NCBI GenBank assembly: GCA_022773965.1
Contig: JALFNQ010000149.1
Location: forward strand, 1 to 44,996
DNA length: 44,996 nucleotides
Reading direction: 5' to 3'
Source: Lachnospiraceae bacterium
GTDB taxonomy: Bacteria > Bacillota > Clostridia > Lachnospirales > Lachnospiraceae
Made by a program: the position numbers and the translations under genes. The notes beneath the pieces are model-generated. The model saw only the letters and a list, made by a program, of their open reading frames with translations. It made no database searches and was not told where the DNA came from. Within the stretch, counting starts at the first letter, position 1, and each line of letters begins with the position of its first letter. This document shows, in pieces, positions 8,969 to 18,839 of the stretch.

Positions 8969-10654
8969 CTAATTTGTTCTATTTTTCAGATCTTCGTCTG
9001 TAAATGCCTCGCTGATGGGTGCACCTGGTGCTACCATCGGCCATACCTTATCATCACAGTCAATGATCGCATCGATCACAACAGGTCCGGGTGTCTCAAG
9101 AGCTTTTGCGAAGGCTTCATCAAACTCCTGTCTCGTTGTTGCACGAAGTCCGGTAGCTCCCATTGCCTCTGCAAGCTTCACATAATCCACTCCATCATCC
9201 AGCACCGTTGCTGAATAATGCTTATTGTAAAACAGATCCTGCCACTGACGCACCATACCAAGTACATGATTATTTACGATCACCTCGATCAGCGGTAATT
9301 TCTGTCTTGCGGCTGTAGCGATCTCATTCATATTCATACGGAAACATCCGTCACCGGCAAAATTGACCACCTGTTTATCTGGATTGGCCACTTGTGCACC
9401 GATCGCAGCGCCCAGGCCATAACCCATCGTACCAAGTCCTCCGGAAGTCAGGAGTGTACGCGGCCTGCTATATTTATAATACTGTGCGGCCCACATCTGG
9501 TGCTGTCCAACTTCAGTGACGATGATCGCATCGCCCTTTGTCTGTTTATAGATCTGCTCCATCATATAGGGACCGCTCAGCCCTGCATCCGCATATTTTA
9601 ACGGGAATCTCTCTTTCAGTTCCGCAATATGTGCAAGCCACTCGCTGTGATCCTGCTGTTCTAACCGGTCATTGATCTTAGACAGGATCTCCTTTGCATC
9701 TCCGATCACACTGGCGGTCACGGTAATGTTTTTATTAACTTCTGCCGGATCGATATCAATCTGTATGATCTTTGCCTTATGTGCAAATTTGCTTGCATTT
9801 CCGATCACACGGTCAGAAAAACGCGAGCCTACAACAACGAGCAGATCACACTCGCTGACACCAAAATTAGATACTTTTGTACCATGCATGCCTAGCATTC
9901 CGGTATAAAGCGGATCTGTGCCGTCAAATGCACCCTTTCCCATAAGAGAATCACAGACCGGAGCCTGCATGAGCGATACAAACCGTTTCAATTCTTCAGA
10001 AGCACCTGAGATCACTGCTCCACCACCCACAAAAATATATGGTTTTTTTGCCTTTTTCATGTATGAAAGTGCACTATCAATCTCAGATTCCGAGATCGGA
10101 TGTACACTGCGAGGTGCCTTCTCGATAACCGCCGGTGTATAATCTGCTTTATTTGCGGTCACATCCTTTGGTACATCGACAAGCACCGGGCCGGGTCTGC
10201 CTTTTGTTGCAATTGCAAACGCCCGACGAATGGTCGAAGCAAGATCCTTCACATCCTTCACAATAAAATTATGTTTTGTGATCGGCATTGTTACGCCGGT
10301 GATATCAATTTCCTGAAAACTGTCCTTACCAAGCAGCGAAACACCTACGTTACAGGTGATCGCTACCATCGGAACAGAATCCATATAAGCCGTTGCGATA
10401 CCGGTGACCAGATTGGTTGCGCCCGGACCGGAGGTTGCGAGGCATACACCTACTTTTCCGGTGCTTCTCGCATAACCATCCGCCGCATGGCTGGCTCCCT
10501 GTTCATGGGAGGTCAAAATATGTCTGATTTCATCACTATGCTTATATAACTCATCATAGACATTTAAAATTGCACCGCCCGGATACCCAAACACAGTATC
10601 CACGCCCTGCTCCTTTAAACATTCAATAATGATTTCCGCGCCTGTGAGCTGCAT
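8969..10654 (-). CDS. ilvB: acetolactate synthase, large catalytic subunit
   Basis: This thiamine-diphosphate enzyme condenses two pyruvates to acetolactate (valine/leucine) or pyruvate with 2-oxobutyrate (isoleucine). The 561 residues show the three expected domains. The N-terminal PYR domain has the catalytic glutamate in SHEQGASHAADGYAR. A central FAD/DHAP-like domain follows. The C-terminal PP domain has the ThDP/Mg motif starting GDGCFRMNMNEI. AAAGGGG precedes the ATG. It lies 22 bp after ilvD. No small regulatory subunit gene (ilvN/ilvH) is found beside it, so that subunit must be elsewhere or absent. Confidence 0.95.
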   Translation of the reverse strand: MQLTGAEIIIECLKEQGVDTVFGYPGGAILNVYDELYKHSDEIRHILTSHEQGASHAADGYARSTGKVGVCLATSGPGATNLVTGIATAYMDSVPMVAITCNVGVSLLGKDSFQEIDITGVTMPITKHNFIVKDVKDLASTIRRAFAIATKGRPGPVLVDVPKDVTANKADYTPAVIEKAPRSVHPISESEIDSALSYMKKAKKPYIFVGGGAVISGASEELKRFVSLMQAPVCDSLMGKGAFDGTDPLYTGMLGMHGTKVSNFGVSECDLLVVVGSRFSDRVIGNASKFAHKAKIIQIDIDPAEVNKNITVTASVIGDAKEILSKINDRLEQQDHSEWLAHIAELKERFPLKYADAGLSGPYMMEQIYKQTKGDAIIVTEVGQHQMWAAQYYKYSRPRTLLTSGGLGTMGYGLGAAIGAQVANPDKQVVNFAGDGCFRMNMNEIATAARQKLPLIEVIVNNHVLGMVRQWQDLFYNKHYSATVLDDGVDYVKLAEAMGATGLRATTRQEFDEAFAKALETPGPVVIDAIIDCDDKVWPMVAPGAPISEAFTDEDLKNRTN

Positions 10655-10676
10655 GTTTTTTCCCCTTTGCTAACTA

Positions 10677-12341
10677 TTACTTAATCTCCAGGATGGCTCC
10701 ACGGTTTCCTGAGGTAACCATCTTCTCATAACGCGCCAGATAACCGGTCGTTACCTTCGGCTCTCTGGGCTGCCATTTTGCCTTCCTTGCTGCCAGTTCT
10801 TCATCAGAAACCTTTAATTCCAGCTTCATCTCCGGAATATTAATACTGATGATATCTCCCTCCTCCACAAGGGCGATGGGGCCACCGACTGCTGCTTCCG
10901 GTGAAACGTGCCCGATAGACGCGCCACGGCTTGCGCCCGAGAAACGGCCGTCTGTGATCAGTGCAACAGAGGAGCCAAGTCCCATACCTGCAATTGCGGA
11001 AGTCGGATTTAACATCTCACGCATACCGGGGCCACCCTTCGGGCCCTCATAACGGATGACAACCACATCTCCGCTCACGATCTTGCCACCCTTGATTGCT
11101 GCGATTGCATCTTCCTCGCAGTCAAATACACGTGCAGGGCCCTCATGAACAAGCATCTCAGGAACAACTGCAGAACGCTTGACAACGGATCCGTCCGGCG
11201 CCAGATTTCCCTTTAATACGGCAAGACCACCAGTCTTACTGTAGGGATTATCCACAGTACGGATGACCTCAGGATTGCGGTTTACTGAATTTTTGATATT
11301 TTCGCCGATCGTCTGTCCGGTTACCGTCATACAGTCAGTATTCAAAAGTCCGATATCTGCCAACTCTTTCATCACAGCATATACACCACCTGCCTCGTTC
11401 AGATCCTCCATGTAGGTAGGGCCTGCCGGTGCCAGATGGCACAGGTTCGGTGTCTTCTCACTAATCGGATTTGCATAGGAAATGTCAAAATCAAAGCCGA
11501 TCTCATGTGCGATTGCCGGCAGATGCAGCATACTATTTGTAGAGCATCCAAGTGCCATATCCACAGTCAGCGCATTTATGATGGACTCTTTTGTCATGAT
11601 GTCACGGGGACAGATATTCTTTCGAACCAGCTCCATAACAGCCATTCCTGCGTGCTTTGCAAGCTTGATACGCTCAGAATAAACTGCGGGAATCGTTCCA
11701 TTTCCGGAAAGACCCATTCCAAGTGCCTCTGTCAGACAGTTCATGGAGTTTGCAGTATACATACCGGAGCATGAACCACAAGTGGGGCACACCTTGTTCT
11801 CAAACTCAGTCACATCTTCCTCCGTCATTGTTCCTGCCGCGTAACTTCCAACCGCCTCAAACATAGAAGAGAGGCTGCGTTTCTGTCCTTTTACATGTCC
11901 TGCCAGCATCGGGCCACCGGATACGAATACCGTCGGAATATTAAGGCGTGCTGCCGCCATCAAAAGTCCGGGAACATTTTTGTCACAGTTAGGCACCATA
12001 ACCAGTGCGTCAAACTGATGAGCGATTGCCATACACTCTGTGGAATCCGCGATCAGATCACGGGTAACAAGCGAATATTTCATTCCGATATGTCCCATGG
12101 CAATACCATCGCAGACTGCGATCGCTGGGAAAACAACAGGCACACCGCCTGCCTCGGCAACGCCAAGCTTGACAGCATTCACGATCTTATCAATATTCAT
12201 ATGTCCCGGTACGATCTCGTTGTAGGAACTGACGATACCTACCATGGGCTTTTTTAACTCTTCTGCAGTAAATCCCAATGCATTGAAAAGACTTCTTGCC
12301 GGTGCCTGCTGCATGCCGGCGCGTGCATTATCACTAATCAT
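10677..12341 (-). CDS. ilvD: dihydroxy-acid dehydratase
   Basis: IlvD is an iron-sulfur dehydratase that makes the 2-oxo acid precursors of valine and isoleucine. At 554 residues it has the family length. Cluster cysteines are visible in PNCDKNVPG and [15 protein letters not shown], and the C-terminal signature [17 protein letters not shown] is intact. An AAGGAAG site precedes the ATG. It stands between leuB (25 bp upstream) and ilvB (22 bp downstream), giving a leuB-ilvD-ilvB order that supplies the common branched-chain pathway plus one leucine step. Confidence 0.97.
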   Translation of the reverse strand: MISDNARAGMQQAPARSLFNALGFTAEELKKPMVGIVSSYNEIVPGHMNIDKIVNAVKLGVAEAGGVPVVFPAIAVCDGIAMGHIGMKYSLVTRDLIADSTECMAIAHQFDALVMVPNCDKNVPGLLMAAARLNIPTVFVSGGPMLAGHVKGQKRSLSSMFEAVGSYAAGTMTEEDVTEFENKVCPTCGSCSGMYTANSMNCLTEALGMGLSGNGTIPAVYSERIKLAKHAGMAVMELVRKNICPRDIMTKESIINALTVDMALGCSTNSMLHLPAIAHEIGFDFDISYANPISEKTPNLCHLAPAGPTYMEDLNEAGGVYAVMKELADIGLLNTDCMTVTGQTIGENIKNSVNRNPEVIRTVDNPYSKTGGLAVLKGNLAPDGSVVKRSAVVPEMLVHEGPARVFDCEEDAIAAIKGGKIVSGDVVVIRYEGPKGGPGMREMLNPTSAIAGMGLGSSVALITDGRFSGASRGASIGHVSPEAAVGGPIALVEEGDIISINIPEMKLELKVSDEELAARKAKWQPREPKVTTGYLARYEKMVTSGNRGAILEIK

Positions 12342-12366
12342 TTTTCTTCCTTCTTTCTATGTATAT

Positions 12367-13467
12367 TTAAATCCTCTCACAGATCAGATCACCCATCTGA
12401 GCGGTTCCAACCTGTGTCACAGTTGCTTTCTTATCTTCTTCCTGCGGCATGATGTCAATGGTACGATAACCATCCTTTAATACCTGCTTAACAGCAGCTT
12501 CTACCGCATCAGCCTCAGCATCCAGATCAAAGCTGTAACGCAGCATCATCGCTGCACTTAAGATGGTTGCGATAGGATTTGCAATGCCTTTGCCTGCGAT
12601 ATCCGGTGCAGAGCCGCCACTGGGCTCATACAGACCAAATTTTGTATCATTTAAGCTGGCAGATGAAAGCATTCCGATGGATCCTGTCACCATACTGGCC
12701 TCATCCGATAAAATATCTCCAAACATATTCTCTGTCAAAATAACATCAAACTGCTTGGGATCCTTCACCAGCTGCATCGCACAGTTATCTACCAGCATAT
12801 GCTCATAAGTCACTTCCGGATAATCCTTTGCGACCTCCTCCACGACTTTTCTCCAGAGGCGCGAAGAATCCAGCACATTCGCCTTATCTACACTGGTCAC
12901 CTTCTTGCGGCGCTTCATCGCAATATCAAAGCCCCGGATCGCAATGCGGCGGATCTCATTCTCATTATAGGTCAGAGTATCCACTGCCGTCATCACACCA
13001 TCTCTCTCTTCTGTCACACGATCACCAAAGTAAAGACCACCGGTCAGCTCCCGCATGATCATCATATCAAATCCATCTCCGATGATATCATCTCGCAGAG
13101 GGCAAGCCTCCTTCAATTCCTCATACAGATATGCAGGGCGCAGATTTGCAAACAAATTCAACGATTTGCGTAATTTGAGCAGTCCTGCCTCCGGACGAAG
13201 CTGCGGCGGCAATTGATACCAGGGCGAGGTTGCTGTATTACCGCCGATAGAACCCATCAGTACCGCATCACTGGCCTTTGCCTGCGCGATCGCCTCGTCA
13301 GTCAGCGGTACGCCGGTTGCATCAATGGAGCATCCACCCATAAGGATCTCTTCGTATGTAAAATTATGCTCAAATTTTTTTCCGATGGTATCTAATACTT
13401 TCTTTGCTTCTGCCACAACCTCAGGTCCGATACCGTCACCGGAGATCACTCCTACATGAAAATTCAT
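12367..13467 (-). CDS. leuB: 3-isopropylmalate dehydrogenase
   Basis: LeuB oxidatively decarboxylates 3-isopropylmalate in leucine synthesis with NAD. Within 366 residues it has the N-terminal GDGIGPEVV, the substrate-binding region LRKSLNLFANLRP, and the metal/NAD region (DILSDEASMVTGSIGMLSSAS, EPSGGSAPDIAGKG). The open frame extends to 13545, but the extra 26 residues look non-native. AGGAGG sits 7 bases before the ATG at 13467, so that start is chosen. It opens the leuB-ilvD-ilvB-serC-serA-DUF1015-mscS run. leuA, leuC and leuD are not in the window. No T-box or leader peptide was recognised in the 100 bases upstream. Confidence 0.96.
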   Translation of the reverse strand: MNFHVGVISGDGIGPEVVAEAKKVLDTIGKKFEHNFTYEEILMGGCSIDATGVPLTDEAIAQAKASDAVLMGSIGGNTATSPWYQLPPQLRPEAGLLKLRKSLNLFANLRPAYLYEELKEACPLRDDIIGDGFDMMIMRELTGGLYFGDRVTEERDGVMTAVDTLTYNENEIRRIAIRGFDIAMKRRKKVTSVDKANVLDSSRLWRKVVEEVAKDYPEVTYEHMLVDNCAMQLVKDPKQFDVILTENMFGDILSDEASMVTGSIGMLSSASLNDTKFGLYEPSGGSAPDIAGKGIANPIATILSAAMMLRYSFDLDAEADAVEAAVKQVLKDGYRTIDIMPQEEDKKATVTQVGTAQMGDLICERI

Positions 13468-13562
13468 CTTTTTCCTCCTGCTAAATAACGCACGCAAAAC
13501 AGTCTGGACAACCACTGCAATAAAGCATCTGTAGCACACATTCATACTGCTTCACATATGCA

Positions 13563-13594
13563 GAGAAAGGCGTATACCAGATTTTGTATACGCC
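13563..13594 (-). terminator. intrinsic terminator after yajC
   Basis: A perfect 9-bp stem (GGCGTATAC/GTATACGCC, 13569-13577 with 13586-13594) lies 10 bases past the yajC stop and is followed on the minus strand by TTTCTC. It separates the upstream block from the leuB operon. Confidence 0.7.
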
Positions 13595-13603
13595 CCACCC
13601 TAT

Positions 13604-13957
13604 TTACTTATTTTTTGCGTCTTTTTTATCCTTTTTATCTTTCTCCTCTACAGCCTTTGCTGCATCTTCCGGCTTTTCTACCGCTGAGATTGCTGCACGC
13701 TGCATCGGAATACGGCAGTTCTTATTGTTACCAAACTCGATGATCACTGTATCCTCCGACATATCAATGATCGTTCCGTAGAATCCGCTGGTTGTAAGTA
13801 CCGTATCTCCAATCTCTAATGCCTGAAGCATTGCATTTTTCTGCTGCTGCTCTTTCTTCTGGGGGCGAATCATGAAGAAGTACATAAACGCGATCAAAAT
13901 AACGATCCAAAGTACCATACCGGCTACGCCGCTGGCTGCCTGACTTACTAAAATCAT
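13604..13957 (-). CDS. yajC: preprotein translocase subunit YajC
   Basis: YajC is a small single-span membrane partner of SecDF that assists Sec-dependent export. The 117-residue protein has a hydrophobic helix at about residues 12-29, then the family motif FMIRPQKKEQQQ. A soluble beta-rich part follows (GDTVLTTSGFYGTI) and a lysine-rich tail ends the protein. AGGAGG precedes the ATG by a good distance. It follows tgt, the usual neighbour in Firmicutes, but a separate promoter (14005-14033) and a terminator suggest it can also be made on its own. secD/secF are not adjacent. Confidence 0.95.
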   Translation of the reverse strand: MILVSQAASGVAGMVLWIVILIAFMYFFMIRPQKKEQQQKNAMLQALEIGDTVLTTSGFYGTIIDMSEDTVIIEFGNNKNCRIPMQRAAISAVEKPEDAAKAVEEKDKKDKKDAKNK

Positions 13958-14004
13958 AGTTATTCCTCCTAATTTCTGTTTCCGTGTAAAAAAACACTAG
14001 TACA

Positions 14005-14033
14005 ATAATACATGAAAGTGTCCATAACATCAA
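14005..14033 (-). promoter_or_regulatory. promoter of yajC
   Basis: On the minus strand TTGATG (14033-14028) and TATTAT (14010-14005) are separated by exactly 17 bp in the tgt-yajC gap. This fits a sigma-A promoter for yajC. Confidence 0.6.
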
Positions 14034-14041
14034 GTAAAAAT

Positions 14042-15190
14042 TTAACAGTGTTTGTGATGTATTTCATTCTGGCTCATTGCATACAGCTTTTCCGCCTTGT
14101 AGGAAGCAAATCTGCCCTCATCGAGGGCATTCCGGATCTCCTCCATCATATTATTGTAGAAATACAGATTATGCATGACGAGAAGCCGCATGCCAAGCAT
14201 TTCCTTCGCCTTGAGCAGATGTCTCACATAAGCTCTGGAATACTTCTGACACGCCGGACAGCCACAGCCTTCCTCGATGGGACGCATATCCTTCTCGAAT
14301 TTCTGATTTAAGAGATTGATCTTTCCCTCATTTGTATAGGCATGCCCATGGCGACCGTTTCTGGTGGGATACACGCAGTCAAAGAAATCAACGCCGCGCT
14401 CCACACCCTCAAGAATATTTGCAGGCGTACCTACTCCCATCAGATAAGTTGGCTTCTTTCTCGGCAAATGAGGAACCGTCACATCCAGAATATGATACAT
14501 CTGTTCATGGCTCTCTCCAACCGCCAGACCGCCGATCGCATAACCGTCCAGTTCCAGTTCTGAGATGCGCTTTGCATGATCGATGCGAATATCATCCAGA
14601 ATTGCACCCTGATTGATCCCAAACAGCATCTGATGTTTATTGATCGTATCTTCTCTGCTGTTAAGCTCTGCCATTTTATTTTTACATCTGATCAACCAGC
14701 GTGTTGTCCGCGCCACGGAGTTTTCCACATAGCTTCGCTCTGCAAGTGCCGGAGGGCACTCATCAAAGGCCATCGCGATCGTTGAGCCCAAGTTGGACTG
14801 GATCTGCATACTCTCTTCCGGACCCATAAAAATTTTGCGTCCGTCAATGTGGGAGTTGAAATGAACGCCTTCTTCCCTGATCTTGCGCAAGCCTGCCAGT
14901 GAAAACACCTGAAATCCACCACTGTCTGTGAGAATCGGCTTGTCCCATACCATAAATTTATGCAGACCGCCCAACTCCTTGATCGTTTCATCTCCGGTGC
15001 GAACATGTAAATGATAGGTGTTTGAAAGCTGAACCTGTGTCTTCAGTTGTTTTAAATCTTCTGTAGAAACAGCGCCCTTGATGGCAGCTACTGTACCAAC
15101 ATTCATAAAAACGGGTGTCTGAATATCGCCGTGCACGGTGTGAAACACACCGCGCTTGGCACGCCCCTCTTCCTTTAGCAATTCATACAT
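14042..15190 (-). CDS. tgt: tRNA-guanine transglycosylase
   Basis: Tgt swaps guanine-34 of GUN-anticodon tRNAs for preQ1 during queuosine synthesis. In 382 residues it shows the catalytic aspartate regions DSGGFQVFSL and FDCVYPTRNGRHGHAYT. The zinc site is GCGCPAC...HLL...MRLLVMHNLYF. A frame opens at a TTG (15196), but the ATG at 15190, 9 bases after AAGGA, is the better start. It lies 37 bp after the AICAR transformylase gene and directly before yajC. Queuosine precursor genes are not in the window, so preQ1 may be made or imported from elsewhere. Confidence 0.97.
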   Translation of the reverse strand: MYELLKEEGRAKRGVFHTVHGDIQTPVFMNVGTVAAIKGAVSTEDLKQLKTQVQLSNTYHLHVRTGDETIKELGGLHKFMVWDKPILTDSGGFQVFSLAGLRKIREEGVHFNSHIDGRKIFMGPEESMQIQSNLGSTIAMAFDECPPALAERSYVENSVARTTRWLIRCKNKMAELNSREDTINKHQMLFGINQGAILDDIRIDHAKRISELELDGYAIGGLAVGESHEQMYHILDVTVPHLPRKKPTYLMGVGTPANILEGVERGVDFFDCVYPTRNGRHGHAYTNEGKINLLNQKFEKDMRPIEEGCGCPACQKYSRAYVRHLLKAKEMLGMRLLVMHNLYFYNNMMEEIRNALDEGRFASYKAEKLYAMSQNEIHHKHC

Positions 15191-15226
15191 TGTCAAGTTT
15201 CCTTATATTTCAATGAATTCTTTCAA

Positions 15227-16408
15227 TTAGTGATGGAACAGACGCAAGCCTGTGAAGCTCATCACCATATCATATTTGTTACACGTTGCGATCACATGGT
15301 CATCGCGGATGGAACCGCCCGGCTCTGCCACATATTTTACACCACTCTTATGAGCACGCTCGATGTTATCACCAAAAGGGAAAAATGCATCTGAACCAAG
15401 TGCCACATCTGTATTCTGATCCAGCCACGCACGCTTTTCCTCAGCAGTAAATACAGCCGGCTTCTCTGTAAAAGTATTCTCCCATGTACCATCTGCCAGA
15501 AGATCCATATACTCTTCACCGATATACAGATCGATGGCATTATCCCTGTCTGCGCGTCCAATGGAATCCTTAAAAGGAAGATTCAATACCTTCGGATTCT
15601 GACGCAGCCACCAGTTATCAGCCTTCTGACCTGCCAATCTTGTACAGTGGATACGTGACTGCTGTCCTGCACCGATACCAATGGCCTGTCCGCCCTTGAC
15701 ATAACATACAGAATTAGACTGTGTATATTTCAGGGTGATCATGGAAATGGCAAGATCGATCTTCGCCTGCTCCGGCAGATCCTTGTTCTCTGTCACGATA
15801 TTTGCAAAGAATTCATCATCAATGACCAGCTCGTTTCTGCCCTGCTCAAAAGTGATACCATACACTTCCTTGCGCTCCAGCGCCTTCGGAACGTAATTCT
15901 CGTCGATCTGGATGACATTATAGTTGCCCTTTTTCTTCGCTTTTAATATCTCAAGCGCCTCGGGCTCATATCCAGGTGCGATAACACCATCAGACACCTC
16001 TCTCTTGATGATGCTGGCAGTTGCCACATCACAAACGTCAGAGAGTGCAATAAAATCTCCAAAGGAAGACATACGGTCTGCACCTCTTGCTCTGGCATAT
16101 GCATTTGCCAGGGGTGTAAACTCGATATCCATGTCATCTACCCAGTAAATCTTGCGTTCTACATCACTTAACGGCAGACCCACAGCTGCTCCCGCAGGAG
16201 ACACATGCTTAAAAGAAGTAGCCGCTGCAAGTCCTGTTGCCTTTTTTAACTCCTTCACAAGCTGCCAGCCGTTAAACGCATCCAAAAAATTGATATAGCC
16301 GGGCTTTCCGTTCAAAACAGTAATCGGTAATTCTGAACCATCCTCCATGTAGATGCGTGAAGGCTTCTGATTCGGATTACAGCCGTATTTTAATTCCAGT
16401 TCATTCAT
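15227..16408 (-). CDS. standalone AICAR transformylase (PurH transformylase domain only)
   Basis: This 393-residue protein corresponds to the AICAR formyltransferase half of PurH, which uses 10-formyl-THF to make FAICAR. The family motif KYTQSNSVCYVKGGQAIGIGAGQQSRIHCTRLAG begins near residue 227. The usual N-terminal IMP cyclohydrolase (MGS-like) domain is missing. That activity is supplied by the separate PurO-type gene just upstream in the same transcript. The end of the protein, SIRDDHVIATCNKY, is complete. AAGGAG precedes the ATG. Standalone enzymes of this type are known in Clostridia and archaea. It depends on 10-formyl-THF, the product of fhs at 26 kb in this window. Confidence 0.92.
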   Translation of the reverse strand: MNELELKYGCNPNQKPSRIYMEDGSELPITVLNGKPGYINFLDAFNGWQLVKELKKATGLAAATSFKHVSPAGAAVGLPLSDVERKIYWVDDMDIEFTPLANAYARARGADRMSSFGDFIALSDVCDVATASIIKREVSDGVIAPGYEPEALEILKAKKKGNYNVIQIDENYVPKALERKEVYGITFEQGRNELVIDDEFFANIVTENKDLPEQAKIDLAISMITLKYTQSNSVCYVKGGQAIGIGAGQQSRIHCTRLAGQKADNWWLRQNPKVLNLPFKDSIGRADRDNAIDLYIGEEYMDLLADGTWENTFTEKPAVFTAEEKRAWLDQNTDVALGSDAFFPFGDNIERAHKSGVKYVAEPGGSIRDDHVIATCNKYDMVMSFTGLRLFHH

Positions 16409-16420
16409 GATTTTTTCTCC

Positions 16421-17134
16421 TTATTGGTTTTTATTTACGATTCTAGTCTCATAATTGCCTGTTTCAATGTCAATATATCTCACAAAGAGAGACACCTTAT
16501 TGTCCTCATTCAGATTTTCCCAGATCATGTTGGTAAAGCTGTCGATATCTCCCTCGATCTTTACCCACTCCGGTTCGCCCTCGAAACTGGGAAGCGGATC
16601 TCCATCGCTCATGTAAGTGTGAATAAAACGTCCTTCACCTGCCTTCGGATTTTCATATGCAAACGTATAGCGATTGCAGGAATCAGGATCACCATTATTA
16701 CTCTTTAAAATGGACATTGCATAATTATAGTGCCCATTCTCCACATGCATAATGCCGGAAATACGCGGTGTGTAATTTGGTTCATCCGGTTCAAACTCTC
16801 TTGTGCGCAAAGACTGCTCAAAAGTCTGCTGCTTATCCATCAGCTCATAAACTGTATCTGTCTGATCTCCGTTGGTCACGATTGTCTTATTTCCGAGCAC
16901 ACGCACAGGTGCGTAGATGATCAGACTGGGATCGCTGAGCTTGGAAGGATCAAAGGCCTGTGTACGGATTCCCTCACCATCCTCTACAAATACGCGGTTT
17001 CTGCTGTTGACACTGCGACCCATGATAAAATATGCGGTCACTGCATACTTTCCGTCAGCCGAACGACCAATCACAATGCCTCTGCCGGGATAACTGTTCT
17101 CTGATAACTTGCTGCTTAATGCTTCAATCTGCAT
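16421..17134 (-). CDS. purO: PurO-type IMP cyclohydrolase
   Basis: This 237-residue protein matches the IMP cyclohydrolase family first described as archaeal PurO. It closes FAICAR to IMP, the final step of de novo purine synthesis. The N-terminal YPGRGIVIGRSADGKYAVTAYFIMGRS stretch and the NRYTFAYENPKAGEGRFIHTY stretch are typical. It is 12 bp upstream of the standalone AICAR transformylase, so the two replace one bifunctional PurH. A strong AAAGGAGG precedes the ATG. The assignment rests on recognised sequence plus a context that fits exactly. A gene of unknown function from the same family is the alternative. Confidence 0.9.
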   Translation of the reverse strand: MQIEALSSKLSENSYPGRGIVIGRSADGKYAVTAYFIMGRSVNSRNRVFVEDGEGIRTQAFDPSKLSDPSLIIYAPVRVLGNKTIVTNGDQTDTVYELMDKQQTFEQSLRTREFEPDEPNYTPRISGIMHVENGHYNYAMSILKSNNGDPDSCNRYTFAYENPKAGEGRFIHTYMSDGDPLPSFEGEPEWVKIEGDIDSFTNMIWENLNEDNKVSLFVRYIDIETGNYETRIVNKNQ

Positions 17135-17159
17135 AGTTGCCTCCTTTAGTTTGATCTCT

Positions 17160-18524
17160 TTAGTTTTTAAATGAATGAATCGGTGCCGGAATCCGTCCGG
17201 TACGATTTACAAATGCATCACAGGAATAGGGATTGACAGGCATGACAGGTGCATGTCCGAGCAGTCCGCCAAATTCCACTGTATCTCCAACCTTCTTGCC
17301 GGGACACGGGATCAGTCTGGCTGCCGTGGTCTTCTGATTGACCATACCAATCGCCATCTCATCGGCAATGATACCTGCGATCGTCGTTGACTTTGTATCA
17401 CCCGGAATCGCGATCATATCTAATCCAACGGAGCATACACAAGTCATCGCCTCCAGCTTTTCAAGAGTAAGCGCACCAACGGTCGCCGCGTTGATCATCC
17501 CCTGATCCTCACTGACCGGAATAAATGCACCACTTAAACCTCCGACATAGGAGGATGCCATAACTCCGCCTTTTTTCACCTGATCATTCAACATCGCCAG
17601 AGCAGCTGTCGTACCCGGTGCTCCCGCATATTCCAAACCAATCTCCTGCAAAATATCAGCCACACTGTCACCGATCGCCGGTGTCGGTGCTAAAGACAGG
17701 TCGATAATACCAAAGGGAATGCCCAGTCTTCTGGATGCCTCCTGAGCTACAAGCTGTCCCACACGCGTGATCTTAAATGCTGTCTTTTTGATGGTCTCGC
17801 AGAGTACCTCAAAGTTCTCTCCCCGTACCTTGGTAAGTGCCGTGCGCATCACGCCGGGACCGCTGACACCGACATTAATGATCGCATCAGCCTCTGTCAC
17901 GCCGTGGAAAGCGCCTGCCATAAAGGGATTATCATCTGGTGCATTGCAGAATACAACCAGTTTCGCACAGCCATTCACACCCCCTTCCTTTGTCGCCTCT
18001 GCAGTGGCAGTGATCATCTCACCCATCAGACGTACCGCATCCATATTGATACCGGTCTTTGTGGATCCAACATTCACAGAACTGCAAACCACATCTGTCT
18101 GTGCCAGTGCCTGCGGGATGGATCGGATCAACAATTCCTCCCCACGGGTCATACCCTTGCTCACCAATGCGGAGTATCCACCGAGGAAGTTGACACCAAC
18201 CTCCTTTGCGGCGCGATCCAACGTCTTTGCGATAGTCACAAAATCCTCCGGTGTTTTACATGCCGCAGAACCGACAAGCGCGATCGGTGTCACAGAAATA
18301 CGCTTGTTTACGATGGGAATACAGTATTCCTTCTCAATCTGTTCGCCTACTGACACAAGATTTTTTGCTGTCGTTGTAATCTTATCATATATCTTTTTAT
18401 TTAACTGCTCTAAATCAGAATCGATACAATCCATCAGACTGATACCGAGTGTGATCGTGCGGACATCCAGATTTTCCTGCTCGATCATCTTATTGGTCTC
18501 CTCGACCTCCCATATATTGATCAT
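17160..18524 (-). CDS. UPF0210 (PFL-like) family protein
   Basis: This 454-residue protein belongs to UPF0210/DUF711, often labelled 'PFL family protein' for a distant likeness to pyruvate formate-lyase; its reaction is unknown. Glycine-rich segments such as [25 protein letters not shown] and the conserved [16 protein letters not shown] are present. It is preceded at 15 bp by the ACT-domain UPF0237 gene, its near-constant partner, and followed by the IMP-forming genes. AAAGGAG lies before the ATG. The pairing suggests amino-acid-sensing control of an enzyme linked to purine or one-carbon metabolism, but that is inference. Confidence 0.9.
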   Translation of the reverse strand: MINIWEVEETNKMIEQENLDVRTITLGISLMDCIDSDLEQLNKKIYDKITTTAKNLVSVGEQIEKEYCIPIVNKRISVTPIALVGSAACKTPEDFVTIAKTLDRAAKEVGVNFLGGYSALVSKGMTRGEELLIRSIPQALAQTDVVCSSVNVGSTKTGINMDAVRLMGEMITATAEATKEGGVNGCAKLVVFCNAPDDNPFMAGAFHGVTEADAIINVGVSGPGVMRTALTKVRGENFEVLCETIKKTAFKITRVGQLVAQEASRRLGIPFGIIDLSLAPTPAIGDSVADILQEIGLEYAGAPGTTAALAMLNDQVKKGGVMASSYVGGLSGAFIPVSEDQGMINAATVGALTLEKLEAMTCVCSVGLDMIAIPGDTKSTTIAGIIADEMAIGMVNQKTTAARLIPCPGKKVGDTVEFGGLLGHAPVMPVNPYSCDAFVNRTGRIPAPIHSFKN

Positions 18525-18539
18525 GACTTGTCTCCTTTG

Positions 18540-18824
18540 TTAAATACGGTGCATTTTCTCAAAAATTTCTTCTTTCTGGCACTTGATCGCAACGCCGATC
18601 TGCTCTCCAAGCTGCTCGAGAGCGGCTGCGCAATCCGAAAAGGGCACCGTAGCACCTGTCATATCCACGATCATCATCATGTTAAAATAACCGGAAACAA
18701 TCGTCTGCGAGATGTCAAGCACATTGATATTGTTCTCTGCAAGATAGGTACATACCTTTGCGATGATACCAACTGTATCATGTCCCAATACCGTAATGAT
18801 CGTCTTGTTATTTGCGTTTTCCAT
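18540..18824 (-). CDS. ACT-domain protein, UPF0237 family
   Basis: This 94-residue protein has an ACT domain at residues 7-80, starting ITVLGHDTVGIIAKVC. ACT folds bind amino acids or other small ligands and regulate partner proteins. It belongs to UPF0237, usually encoded just upstream of UPF0210 as here. An AGGAGG lies upstream, and the gap to the preceding hydrolase gene is only 15 bp. It probably senses a ligand for the UPF0210 protein; the ligand is unknown. Confidence 0.92.
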   Translation of the reverse strand: MENANNKTIITVLGHDTVGIIAKVCTYLAENNINVLDISQTIVSGYFNMMMIVDMTGATVPFSDCAAALEQLGEQIGVAIKCQKEEIFEKMHRI

Positions 18825-18839
18825 TTTATCTTTATCCTC

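Noticed and set aside
13468..13562. Possible T-box or leader-peptide attenuator before leuB
   Set aside because: The stretch is too short for a T-box, lacks its conserved core and has no leucine-rich short frame or alternative hairpins.
17767..18543. 258-residue plus-strand frame
   Set aside because: It is a shadow of the UPF0210 gene on the opposite strand, with no ribosome binding site or recognisable protein.
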